NCBI GenBank assembly: GCA_007128495.1
Contig: SKXH01000251.1
Coordinates: forward strand, 1-16,398
Source: Bacteroidota bacterium
GTDB taxonomy: Bacteria > Bacteroidota > Ignavibacteria > T3Sed10-11
Direction of reading: 5' to 3'
Length of the DNA stretch: 16,398 nucleotides
Shown: one piece after another, positions 1-7,265 of the stretch
How the letters are laid out: every line of letters starts with the position of its first letter
How positions within the stretch are numbered: position 1 is the stretch's first letter
The notes under the pieces: generated by a model
Database searches by the model: none
What the model saw: the letters and a program-made list of their open reading frames with translations, nothing else
Told to the model about the DNA's origin: nothing
Position numbers and translations under genes: made by a program

Positions 1-134
1 GAAATATAACAGTATCTGCTTTATAGACGCCCGGGTAGCGAATAAATCAATAGTAAAAAAAATAGAAGTTTTAGGATCCCGAGGCATAGCGAATGTTACA
101 TCGATTCCAATATTATTTTTTTATAAAAATAATT

Positions 135-140
135 AAGGAG
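135..140 (+). promoter_or_regulatory. Shine-Dalgarno of the YifB gene
   Basis: AAGGAG lies 7 bases before the ATG at 148 and supports that start. The 147 bases upstream are AT-rich and I see no gene end or clear promoter in them. Confidence 0.8.
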
Positions 141-147
141 CTATACT

Positions 148-1686
148 ATGCTATCCCGAACCATTACATGCGCTACCTACGGCATCGACGCCAACCTCGT
201 CGAAGTTGAAACCAGCGTTGAATCAGGGCAATTTTCATTCAATATGGTCGGGTTGCCCGATAATGCCGTTCGTGAAAGTAAAGAGCGTGTCATCACTTCC
301 ATAAAAAATTCCGGCTATGCTTTCCCGTTTCGTCATCTGACAATTAATCTCGCGCCGGCCGATATTAAAAAAGAAGGATCGTCCTATGATCTGCCTATAG
401 CAGTCGGGATCATGTCGGCAAGCGGCCAGCTTGAATCCGATATACTTGAATCATACGCTGTCATCGGTGAGTTGATGCTCGACGGAACCGTCCGGCATGT
501 CCACGGCGTCCTGCCAATTGCCGCCGAGGTGAAGCGTAAAGGATTGCAGGGTATCGTTCTTCCAAAAGAAAATGCCAAAGAAGCTGCTATGGTTGAGGGT
601 ATCAATGTGTATCCCGTTGCAACACTGAACGAGGCATTTGATATCATTGGGGGTGAATATCAGATGTTAGAACCGTTCAGAGTGGACCTTAACGAAGTGT
701 TTCGGGTCGAGCAAAAGTATGCAGTCGATTTTCGTGATGTAAAAGGACAGGAAAATGTAAAGCGGGCTCTTGAGGTAGCTGCTGCCGGAGGGCATAACAT
801 AATCATGATCGGACCGCCGGGTTCCGGTAAAACAATGCTGGCAAAACGCATTCCTACCATTCTTCCTCCGTTAACATTCGATGAAGGGATTGAAACAACC
901 AAGATACATTCTGTTGCAGGATATCTGCCGCCGGATACCGCGCTTGTTGCCACACGTCCGTACCGTTCGCCGCATCACACTATTTCAGACGCCGCGCTTG
1001 TCGGCGGGGGAACATACCCCCGGCCGGGTGAAGTCTCGCTCGCGCATAACGGGGTACTCTTTCTGGATGAACTGCCCGAATTCAAGAAAAATGTTCTTGA
1101 GGTTATGCGGCAACCGCTTGAGGACGGCAAAGTAACTATCAGCCGGTCAAAACTTTCTATTGACTACCCGGCAAATTTTATGCTTGCTTCCGCGATGAAT
1201 CCATGTCCCTGTGGTTACTATACCGATCCGAATAACGAGTGCACCTGTACGACTATACAAATCCAGCGGTATATGGCGAAGATATCCGGCCCGTTACTCG
1301 ACCGCATTGACATACACATCGAAGTTCCTGCCGTAAAATACAAAGAGCTTGCAAGTAAAGAATTAGGTGAGTCTTCGGCAAATATACGTGAGCGCGTCGA
1401 GCGTGCCCGGCAGCGACAAACAGACCGTTTCAGGGACAAAAAAGGAATTTATTGTAATGCCGATATGGGCTCAAAAGAAATTCGGGAATATTGTAAAATC
1501 GATGTTGCAGGCGAGGAATTACTTAAAATGGCGATAACCAAACTCGGACTTTCTGCCCGTGCCTATGACCGAATACTCAAGGTAGCCCGCACCATAGCCG
1601 ATCTCGGTGCATCAGAATCCATCCGTCCGGAACATATCAGTGAGGGAATACAGTACAGGAGTTTGGACAGGAATTTGTGGGCGTAG
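148..1686 (+). CDS. YifB/ComM family AAA+ ATPase (Mg-chelatase-like)
   Basis: A 512-residue protein, the usual full length for this family. The N-terminal ChlI-like domain (about residues 1-170) starts with the typical opening in which a conserved 'VGLPDNAVRES' stretch (34-44) follows. The central AAA+ domain has Walker A GPPGSGKT (222-229), the motif PYRSPHHTIS (271-280), Walker B VLFLDE (303-308) and sensor-1-like SAMNPC (348-353). A cysteine cluster C353/C355/C365/C367 and a 'GPLLDRID' segment follow, and the C-terminal lid ends the protein. Known members (ComM) are hexameric helicases that promote branch migration during integration of transforming DNA; older annotations call them Mg chelatase because of homology to ChlI, which is not their role. 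It stands alone, with a good Shine-Dalgarno, and is convergent with the decayed hydrolase downstream. Nothing looks broken. Confidence 0.95.
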   Translation: MLSRTITCATYGIDANLVEVETSVESGQFSFNMVGLPDNAVRESKERVITSIKNSGYAFPFRHLTINLAPADIKKEGSSYDLPIAVGIMSASGQLESDILESYAVIGELMLDGTVRHVHGVLPIAAEVKRKGLQGIVLPKENAKEAAMVEGINVYPVATLNEAFDIIGGEYQMLEPFRVDLNEVFRVEQKYAVDFRDVKGQENVKRALEVAAAGGHNIIMIGPPGSGKTMLAKRIPTILPPLTFDEGIETTKIHSVAGYLPPDTALVATRPYRSPHHTISDAALVGGGTYPRPGEVSLAHNGVLFLDELPEFKKNVLEVMRQPLEDGKVTISRSKLSIDYPANFMLASAMNPCPCGYYTDPNNECTCTTIQIQRYMAKISGPLLDRIDIHIEVPAVKYKELASKELGESSANIRERVERARQRQTDRFRDKKGIYCNADMGSKEIREYCKIDVAGEELLKMAITKLGLSARAYDRILKVARTIADLGASESIRPEHISEGIQYRSLDRNLWA

Positions 1687-1695
1687 TATAGAATG

Positions 1696-2600
1696 TTATG
1701 GCTTACTAATAATTGCAAATTCCTTATCACGCAATGTTGATCCACCGAATCCATAGGTCATCATGATTATACCGTTGCCCGTAGATGGGTTAAACTCCGT
1801 CAGACAGCGGAAGCCGGTGCTGTTCGAACCACCGTGATAACATCGTGTCCCGGTACTTGTTTCCTGTGCCCTCCAGCTCAACCCCCAATAAACTTCATCG
1901 GAGATAGGATCACCTGCGCGCGGCAAACCTGTTCGGTTTGGATCAAGCACAGTAGGATGTAACATTTCCAGTCAGTTTTCATCACTTACCAGACTACCCT
2001 GTGATGGTGTCATTCCCAGTGGTTCAAACAACTCTTCTGCCATAAATTCATTTAAAGTTAAACCCGTAAGATATTCAACCACTTTCTGGTAAAATTCAAA
2101 TCCTTCTCCCGAATATCCGACATCAGTACCGGGTACAAATGAGGGAAGAAGGGGATCGTCACAGCTCCAGTTCGGGAAACCGGTTTGATGCTGGAATACC
2201 ATTCGTGCAGTGATTTTTTATGGAGCGTATCCTCAGGTGTGTCGCGCACAAATTTTTCATATGGTGTGCCGGAAATTTCCACCAACGGTATATCGAGATC
2301 AAACTTTTTCCGGTCAACAAGGCGAAGTGGTGCATAAGCAAAGGGTGCTTTTGACATTGAAGCTGCTTCGAACAATGTGGAATCCGTTACAGGTTTGTTC
2401 TTGCTGGCGACTTTAACACCATAGGTTCGTGTCCATGCTAAATTTCCGTCCTCGATACGCGCCATTGAAACTCCGGGGACATTGTAGGCAATCATCAATC
2501 TCGGAATTAGTTCTTCCAGTATTTCGGGCACACGATCAGGAGCATCGGAAAATAGATCCGATAATTTTTGATCTAGAGGAAGATATACTGTTTGCTCCTC
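1696..2600 (-). pseudogene. Decayed serine beta-lactamase/esterase-like hydrolase
   Basis: Reading the minus strand gives clear pieces of a class C beta-lactamase-fold protein (family S12, penicillin-binding-protein-like). From about 2600, 'EEQTVYLPLDQ' leads into a stretch with the nucleophile motif SMSK (about 2360-2350, SxxK). The frame then breaks in a run of six A residues (2214-2219 on the plus strand as T): restoring one base joins 'HKK' to 'ITARMVFQHQTGFPNW'. The second frame has YSGEG (the YxN-type motif), 'LTGLTLNEFM' and 'LFEPLGM', then meets TGA at 1972-1974. The same frame continues after it with 'LEMLHPTV', 'YWGL' and HGGSN (equivalent of the KTG/HxG motif). The TGA sits where a Trp codon is plausible. 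The span between 'EPLGM' and 'SDEN' is far shorter than in relatives, suggesting an internal deletion. No start or signal peptide is visible; TGA at 2601-2603 closes the frame upstream. Homopolymer sequencing error could explain the frameshift alone, but not all lesions together. Confidence 0.85.
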
Positions 2601-2635
2601 TCAATGTTAATTCTGGAAAATTAATAATTACCCCT

Positions 2636-2645
2636 CTACTTCGTT
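2636..2645. repeat. Left flanking direct repeat (target-site duplication) of the MITE-like element
   Basis: CTACTTCGTT occurs immediately outside the left terminal inverted repeat and again, same orientation, immediately outside the right one (3105-3114). Including the next C the match is 11 bases (2636-2646 and 3105-3115). This is the expected footprint of transposon insertion. Confidence 0.75.
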
Positions 2646-2671
2646 CTGATCGTTACACACACATAACACAG
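2646..2671 (+). repeat. Left terminal inverted repeat of the MITE-like element
   Basis: Twenty-six bases matching the reverse complement of 3079-3104 at 23 positions; the outermost six bases CTGATC are identical in both ends. Confidence 0.75.
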
Positions 2672-2725
2672 GGGGTTTGGTGGATCAAACAACGATCATA
2701 CATTGAATTTATTGAGTTGCTCTTG

Positions 2726-2745
2726 GTGGGGGGAATCCCCTCCAC
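2726..2745. repeat. Short hairpin inside the MITE-like element
   Basis: GTGGGGGGAATCCCCTCCAC is nearly self-complementary: two 4-base outer arms, one G-T pair, three more G-C pairs and a small AATC loop. It is followed by A residues on the plus strand rather than T residues, so it is not a standard terminator in that orientation. Confidence 0.5.
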
Positions 2746-2809
2746 AAAAAAGGAAGCAATCTGCAAATTGTCCATTGCATACGCCATTGGTATTTTAGCA
2801 TGAAAAACT

Positions 2810-2840
2810 CAAACATTGCCTCGGAGCGGCAAAATGTTTG
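2810..2840. repeat. Imperfect hairpin with 8-bp plus 3-bp stem
   Basis: CAAACATT (2810-2817) pairs with AATGTTTG (2833-2840), and GCC (2818-2820) with GGC (2828-2830), leaving a TCGGAGC loop and a two-base bulge. A second inverted pair, TTGTAGAA (2838-2845) with TTCTACAA (2862-2869), overlaps its end. Both lie inside the MITE-like element. Confidence 0.55.
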
Positions 2841-2845
2841 TAGAA
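2817..2845 (+). repeat. Degenerate direct repeat, copy 1 (copy 2 at 2905-2933)
   Basis: TGCCTCGGAGCGGCAAAATG, continuing TTTGTAGAA, aligns with the block at 2905-2933 (TACCCCGGGGAGGCAGAATG, continuing TTGGTAGAA) with one indel and few mismatches. I recall similar 'GGGGAGGCAGAATGTTGGTAG' blocks as abundant intergenic repeats in genomes of this part of the tree; that is memory, not a search. Confidence 0.5.
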
Positions 2846-2904
2846 CTCTGATGGGCATTTTTTCTACAACTACCTATCCGCTAACCGTTTCACCTTTAAA
2901 ATTT

Positions 2905-2933
2905 ACCCCGGGGAGGCAGAATGTTGGTAGAAA
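2905..2933 (+). repeat. Degenerate direct repeat, copy 2
   Basis: Second copy of the block at 2817-2845, about 88 bases downstream in the same orientation, within the MITE-like element. Confidence 0.5.
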
Positions 2934-3078
2934 TACATTAAACACATAATTTGTAGCACAAAATTCCATGTTAATGTCGGGGTAACGTCCCCAAAGAGAT
3001 TTGCATCACCATCTGAGAGGGCGCTCCCCCCCATAGCCATCGGAGGTCCCGTATCGAATTAACAATTTATTCTAACCA

Positions 3079-3104
3079 CTGTGTCAAGTGTGTGTAATGA
3101 TCAG
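3079..3104 (-). repeat. Right terminal inverted repeat of the MITE-like element
   Basis: Pairs with 2646-2671 (23/26). Followed directly by the second copy of the flanking direct repeat. Confidence 0.75.
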
Positions 3105-3114
3105 CTACTTCGTT
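3105..3114. repeat. Right flanking direct repeat (target-site duplication)
   Basis: CTACTTCGTT, identical to 2636-2645. Between here and the next gene start (3278) the sequence is AT-rich non-coding DNA that holds the promoter and palindrome listed separately. Confidence 0.75.
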
Positions 3115-3201
3115 CGGGGTGGCAATTTTGTCGGTACGAACTCATTATTCCTACGAGTTTTAACAACAAGAATTCGTTACAAAAAAAAATTTCCCCGGTA
3201 C

Positions 3202-3230
3202 TTGACATTACCCGTTTTTTTTTGTATTAG
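3202..3230 (+). promoter_or_regulatory. Predicted sigma70-type promoter of the peptidase operon
   Basis: TTGACA (3202-3207) is a perfect -35 hexamer, followed after exactly 17 bases by TATTAG (3225-3230, four of six matches to TATAAT). It points at the first gene of the operon, about 45 bases ahead of the ATG. The Bacteroidota-style TAnnTTTG element is not present here. Confidence 0.5.
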
Positions 3231-3259
3231 TGTAATAAATATTTCAGATTATATCAATA

Positions 3260-3277
3260 CTGTAATAATAATTACAG
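3260..3277. promoter_or_regulatory. Perfect palindrome abutting the start codon; possible operator
   Basis: CTGTAATAATAATTACAG is a perfect inverted repeat (7-base arms, 4-base centre) that ends one base before the ATG at 3278. There is no Shine-Dalgarno in the usual place. The half-sequence TGTAATAA also occurs at 3231-3238, exactly 30 bases upstream of 3261. It could be a repressor site or a translational hairpin; the RpiR-type regulator in the same operon is a candidate binder, unproven. Confidence 0.45.
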
Positions 3278-5275
3278 ATGAAGATACTCATTCCATATCT
3301 CCTGATTATAATCCTACCATGGTCTATTACATTGGCGCAGGGATATGTTGCAGCATTAGGGGGCGGGTCTGTACCCGACCACGTATATGAATGGATCGTT
3401 GAAAAATCCGGTAATGGAAAAATTATAGTGCTCGATTATGCCGATGGTTCTACAACGCTGCCGGAATATTTTATAAGTCTGGGCGCATCTGAATCATATA
3501 GTCTCCCAATAGATTCACATGCCAAAGCTGATAAGCAATCTACATACGACGAAATTATTTCGGCCGATGCTGTATATCTGCGCGGTGGTAATCAGTGGAT
3601 TTACGTCCGGGAATGGAAAGGTACGAAAACTGCAGATGCTATTCGACAGGTCTACAACGACGGCGGTGTTGTAAGCGGTACAAGTGCAGGAGCAATGGTC
3701 TTAAGTGAGTTTGTTTTCACCGCTGAGCATGGTACCGTCTATCCACCCCATGCACTCCGTAATCCAACCGGTGGACAACTTGCACTTGATGATAATTTCA
3801 TTAATGTGGTGCCGGGTACGTTGATCGACACTCACTTTATTGAGCGGGGTAGATTCGGAAGACTATTACCTTTTCTGTTTAAAATATATGTCCAACGAGG
3901 ACAGAATATATTGGGAATCGGTATTGATGATCAGACTGCATTGTGTATCGAACCTGATGGTATTGGCACCGTTAAGGGAACCGGTGCAGTTGCATTTTTT
4001 AATATACGGGAGGATAGTTACATAGCCAGTTCACCACAGGGTTATACATTAGAAAACATTGTTGTCGATCAATTGGTAGAGAATTGGCAATATGATCTTA
4101 ACACCAGGCAGGTCGCTGTAATGACGGGTACCGCTCGTGAAGTTAATACCACACGCGATTGGGATCTACCTCTTGCCACTATATGGTTGTCCGGACAGGA
4201 TGATGTTTTATATAACACTGAGAAGCTTTTACCCGCAGTGGTAAATGAACATGATCCCGAAACAATAGCAGTCCTTTATCCGTCAGATTATGCCGCTTCA
4301 TTAACACCACTCACAGATTTTTTAGATGCATCTCAGATATCATATTTCCTTGTTTCTACAAATTCAGATGATAGAACACCGATTGATGCCGCTGAGCTAC
4401 TATTATTTGCAGGTGACGAATTAGAAAAATTTGCCAGTGCCATATCACCTGACACTCCGCTTGGTGAAGCAATTCAAAATAAAATTGTAAATGAAACTCC
4501 AATCGTGTTTTTCGGTAGAACAGGGAAATTGGCAGGTTCCTATTTTATAAATAACATCGACGAGAATGAATGGGCGGCATACTATGGTAGTATGACCATT
4601 AATGAAGGGTTAGCATCATTTGGAGATTTAAATTTTCAGTCCGGAACATTTGATGATATAGATTTTTATGAAAATCGATCTGCAGCGGTTTTGTGGGGTT
4701 TAATGAAGAACCGGACCCGTCTGGGCGTTTATTTACAAACTAACGATATCATTCAAATATGTCACAACGATGGAGTACTTCGTCGATTTAGTGATGCACC
4801 ATTTTTACTTGTTGATGCACAATATACAGAATGGGTAGATTCATCCCGGTATCAGGTACGTGGAGGGGAAAGTCCTCGCCAGGTGGTCGCGATGACCGAT
4901 TTGCGTTATCACGTTTCATCGCTGGAAGAGCGATATTCCGTTAAAGCGGGCGCGTTAGGTGTAGTTAGCAGCGCTGGTGAACAAATCACCGCTGTTCCTC
5001 AAGAAATTTACCTGAAACAAAATTATCCTAATCCATTCAATGACCAAACGGTCATATCTTTTTCAATTCCTTATGCACAAGATGTTTCAGTGCGTATCTA
5101 TGATATACTTGGTAACAAAATAACTACGTTACTCAATACTCGATTATCAGCTGGAGAACATACATTATATTTCTCTACTGAAAACTTGGAGAACACCATA
5201 GCGTCCGGGACTTATTTTTACAGATTAAGAACCGAGGCCGGTTCGATCACAAAAAAAATGCTTTATGTGCGATAA
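3278..5275 (+). CDS. Exported cyanophycinase-like S51 peptidase with T9SS sorting domain
   Basis: A 665-residue protein. Residues 1-20 form a signal peptide (hydrophobic core, cleavage near 'TLA-QG'). Residues about 22-270 are a cyanophycinase/dipeptidase E-type S51 domain: glycine-rich start 'AALGGGSVPD', GGNQ (103-106), nucleophile elbow GTSAGA with Ser136, DTHF with His186, and GIGIDDQTA (213-221), where Asp218 stands in place of the family's usual Glu. Residues about 325-515 look like a second copy of the same fold that has lost the nucleophile and the histidine. Residues about 577-665 are a T9SS C-terminal sorting domain (YLKQNYPNPFN, then beta-strand repeats, ending KKMLYVR). Known cyanophycinases hydrolyse multi-L-arginyl-poly-L-aspartate to beta-Asp-Arg; here I infer a surface or secreted peptidase on a similar isopeptide polymer. 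It is the first gene of the operon and overlaps the next by 11 bases. Most relatives are 270-300 residues, so the length is unusual. Confidence 0.85.
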   Translation: MKILIPYLLIIILPWSITLAQGYVAALGGGSVPDHVYEWIVEKSGNGKIIVLDYADGSTTLPEYFISLGASESYSLPIDSHAKADKQSTYDEIISADAVYLRGGNQWIYVREWKGTKTADAIRQVYNDGGVVSGTSAGAMVLSEFVFTAEHGTVYPPHALRNPTGGQLALDDNFINVVPGTLIDTHFIERGRFGRLLPFLFKIYVQRGQNILGIGIDDQTALCIEPDGIGTVKGTGAVAFFNIREDSYIASSPQGYTLENIVVDQLVENWQYDLNTRQVAVMTGTAREVNTTRDWDLPLATIWLSGQDDVLYNTEKLLPAVVNEHDPETIAVLYPSDYAASLTPLTDFLDASQISYFLVSTNSDDRTPIDAAELLLFAGDELEKFASAISPDTPLGEAIQNKIVNETPIVFFGRTGKLAGSYFINNIDENEWAAYYGSMTINEGLASFGDLNFQSGTFDDIDFYENRSAAVLWGLMKNRTRLGVYLQTNDIIQICHNDGVLRRFSDAPFLLVDAQYTEWVDSSRYQVRGGESPRQVVAMTDLRYHVSSLEERYSVKAGALGVVSSAGEQITAVPQEIYLKQNYPNPFNDQTVISFSIPYAQDVSVRIYDILGNKITTLLNTRLSAGEHTLYFSTENLENTIASGTYFYRLRTEAGSITKKMLYVR

Positions 5276-6374
5276 CGAATTCTCAACCGAACGTTTAACG
5301 AAAATTTTTCTTGATCTTGCACAAATCGACGGTTTGTGCGGTCAGGAAAAACTCGTTGCAGATTATATTACCCGGTTTCTCAAGCGATTGGATTTATCCC
5401 CATACGAGGATAACGTAAAACAATATTCGGGCGGAAATTCCGGAAATGTTGTCTGTTTAATAGGAACGGGGGGGGACAGAGTTTTTCTTTCTCATATGGA
5501 TACTGCGCGCTCGACCCGAAATATGAAACCAGTGATTCAAAATGGTACAATCCGTTCAGATGGAACGACAGTGCTCGGTGTAGATAACAGAGCTGGTATT
5601 GCTGCTTTGTTATATGCTGTTGAATTTCTTATTGAAAATAAAATTCCGTTGAGAGATTGCACGCTTGCATTCACTGTCTGTGAAGAAACATCTATGGACG
5701 GTGCCCGTTATCTCTCATTGAATAACGGTGTCAAGATGGGGTTTGTTTTTGATTCTGCCTTCGAGCCGGGGCATTTTATCCACGGAACATGCGGAGCGGT
5801 CAGTTTTACCATAAGCGTTCATGGTAGAGCTTCACACTCAGGTCTTGACCCCGAAAAAGGAATTAGTGCTATTCAGATTTCGACAGCGGCTTTATCGCGG
5901 CTACCGGTCGGAAAAATTAACGATTCAACGATCATAAATATAGGAACAATCCATGGTGGTAGTGCTATTAACGTAGTGCCCGAAAAAACGAAAATTAGAG
6001 GTGAGATCCGTTCTATGGATGTAAATTCTATCGAAAAGACTATCGATATGATCCGGAACGAATTTAATAAAATAATTGAAGCAAAAGGCGGCAGCTATGA
6101 TCTGGAGTATACATGGGATTTTAAGCCGTATTATGTCGAAAAAGATAAAGCTACATACTGCGAAGCATTACGAGCGCTTGAACGGGTGAAACTGCAAGCA
6201 CATCCTGTGATTGCCTGGAGTGGCAGTGACGCAAATTATCTGAATGAAAAGAATATCCCCACGGTTAATTTCGGCATCGGGGCACGAAACCCGCATTCAA
6301 ATGATGAATATATTAAAATTAATGATTTAAAAGTATCAACTGCAATAGCGTTACAATTAATGATGGACTCGTAG
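5265..6374 (+). CDS. M20 family metallopeptidase, peptidase T-like
   Basis: A 369-residue cytoplasmic protein with no signal peptide. The M20 zinc-binding residues are visible: SHMDT (His77, Asp79), GVDNRAG (bridging Asp107), CEET with general base Glu140 and ligand Glu141, a ligand Asp163 in 'FVFDS', and the C-terminal His344 in NPHSNDEY. The dimerisation (lid) domain lies at about 178-290 with GRASHSG (187-193). The layout is that of tripeptidase PepT and related aminoacyl-peptidases, di-zinc enzymes that remove N-terminal residues from short peptides. The ATG at 5265 lies inside the end of the preceding gene (11-base overlap, different frame) and there is no separate ribosome site, pointing to translational coupling. 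In context it should finish degradation of peptides released by the two S51-like enzymes; its exact substrate cannot be told from sequence. Confidence 0.9.
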   Translation: MCDNEFSTERLTKIFLDLAQIDGLCGQEKLVADYITRFLKRLDLSPYEDNVKQYSGGNSGNVVCLIGTGGDRVFLSHMDTARSTRNMKPVIQNGTIRSDGTTVLGVDNRAGIAALLYAVEFLIENKIPLRDCTLAFTVCEETSMDGARYLSLNNGVKMGFVFDSAFEPGHFIHGTCGAVSFTISVHGRASHSGLDPEKGISAIQISTAALSRLPVGKINDSTIINIGTIHGGSAINVVPEKTKIRGEIRSMDVNSIEKTIDMIRNEFNKIIEAKGGSYDLEYTWDFKPYYVEKDKATYCEALRALERVKLQAHPVIAWSGSDANYLNEKNIPTVNFGIGARNPHSNDEYIKINDLKVSTAIALQLMMDS

Positions 6375-6375
6375 A

Positions 6376-7218
6376 ATGAAATATAAATTACTTACTATAA
6401 CTCTTGCTCTTTTCTTTACTTTGCCTGTTGAATTACTTTCACAGGGGCATCTGGTGATCATCGGGGGAGGTCCTCGTCCCGATTATGTCATGGATAAATT
6501 TATAGATCTTGCCGGAGGTAAAGATTCCCGGATAATAATTTTCCCCACTGCCAGTTATGATCCGCTGGATGCCGGGGAGTTTTATGTCAAGGAATTTACC
6601 GAACGCGGCGTCGAAAATGTAGATTATATAATTTGTACCCGTGAAACTGCCGATACTGAAGAAAATTTTGAGTTATTAAAAGGAGCAACCGGTGTGTTCT
6701 TCTCTGGTGGTGATCAAAATAGGCATACAGCAGCACTACTCGGAACACAACTTATCGACAAGGTAAAACATATATACGATGAAGGTGGTGCTATTGGCGG
6801 AACAAGTGCGGGAGCTGCTATTATGAGCGAAGTGATGATTACCGGTGATGAATATCTCGCAGATGAAGACGATGAACCTTTTAGTATGATAAAAGAAGGA
6901 AATATCGTTACGGCTGAAGGTTTTGGCTTTGTTGATAGGGTGATTATCGATCAGCATTTTGTGGAACGTAAAAGACATAACCGTTTGATGAGTCTTGTAC
7001 TTGAAAATTCCGGGCTTGTCGGTCTCGGTATAGGTGAATCGACCGCATTGGTCGTTGATCCGGAAAAAACATTTCAGGTGCTCGGGGAAGGAACGGTTGT
7101 TGTGTACGATGCACGGAAAAGCACTCAGATCGATGTAGATAGAAATCGAAACTTATCGGCGAGGAATATTACAGTGCACATTTTGCAATCGGAAGAAAAA
7201 TATACATTGGATAATTAA
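6376..7218 (+). CDS. Secreted cyanophycinase-like S51 peptidase
   Basis: A 280-residue protein of normal cyanophycinase length. Residues 1-23 are a signal peptide (cleavage near 'LLS-QG'), so it acts in the periplasm or outside. All expected S51 motifs are intact: HLVIIGGGPRPD (25-36), GGDQ (111-114), nucleophile elbow GGTSAGA with Ser144, DQHFVERKRHNRL (192-204) with His194, and GLGIGESTAL with Glu221. Unlike its upstream paralogue it has no sorting domain and no second domain. It begins one base after the stop of the M20 gene and its stop overlaps the context of the next gene. Known family members use a Ser-His-Glu triad to cut beta-aspartyl or cyanophycin-type bonds; whether this one acts on cyanophycin is not settled. 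The two S51 proteins in one operon are clearly diverged, not a recent duplication. Confidence 0.88.
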   Translation: MKYKLLTITLALFFTLPVELLSQGHLVIIGGGPRPDYVMDKFIDLAGGKDSRIIIFPTASYDPLDAGEFYVKEFTERGVENVDYIICTRETADTEENFELLKGATGVFFSGGDQNRHTAALLGTQLIDKVKHIYDEGGAIGGTSAGAAIMSEVMITGDEYLADEDDEPFSMIKEGNIVTAEGFGFVDRVIIDQHFVERKRHNRLMSLVLENSGLVGLGIGESTALVVDPEKTFQVLGEGTVVVYDARKSTQIDVDRNRNLSARNITVHILQSEEKYTLDN

Positions 7219-7250
7219 TGCTGCTAAACCACAGTAATCAACCAATAACT

Positions 7251-7258
7251 AAAGGAGG
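7251..7258 (+). promoter_or_regulatory. Strong Shine-Dalgarno deciding the start at 7266
   Basis: AAAGGAGG lies 7 bases upstream of the ATG at 7266. An in-frame ATG at 7218 is open to the same stop but lacks such a site and would add 16 polar residues before the signal peptide. Confidence 0.8.
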
Positions 7259-7265
7259 ATGTGTC

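Larger units (their letters stand above)
2646..3104. mobile_element. MITE-like non-autonomous transposable element
   Basis: The 459-bp segment is bounded by 26-bp terminal inverted repeats: 2646-2671 reads CTGATCGTTACACACACATA..., and the reverse complement of 3079-3104 reads CTGATCATTACACACACTTG.... They align without gaps at 23 of 26 positions. A 10-11 bp direct repeat abuts both outer ends. No reading frame resembling a transposase is inside, so it would need a transposase supplied in trans. The ends begin CTGA and resemble, loosely, the outside end of IS50/Tn5 (about 13 of 19 positions from memory), and a 9-12 bp duplication suits IS4-type transposases; that family assignment is inference. 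The interior holds several short hairpins and a degenerate internal repeat. It sits between the decayed hydrolase and the peptidase operon. Confidence 0.7.

Noticed and set aside
30..94. Two similar blocks, CCCGGGTAGCGAAT (30-43) and CCCGAGGCATAGCGAAT (78-94)
   Set aside because: Short, imperfect and only two copies; may be the edge of something outside the window but nothing can be claimed.
2429..2803. A 124-codon plus-strand reading frame
   Set aside because: It runs antisense through the hydrolase pseudogene and into the MITE-like element, has no ribosome site and no recognisable domain; it is a by-product of low stop density.
3088..3390. A 100-codon plus-strand frame spanning the promoter region
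   Set aside because: It covers the right inverted repeat, the promoter and the palindrome and overlaps the signal peptide of the S51 gene in another frame; composition is not protein-like.
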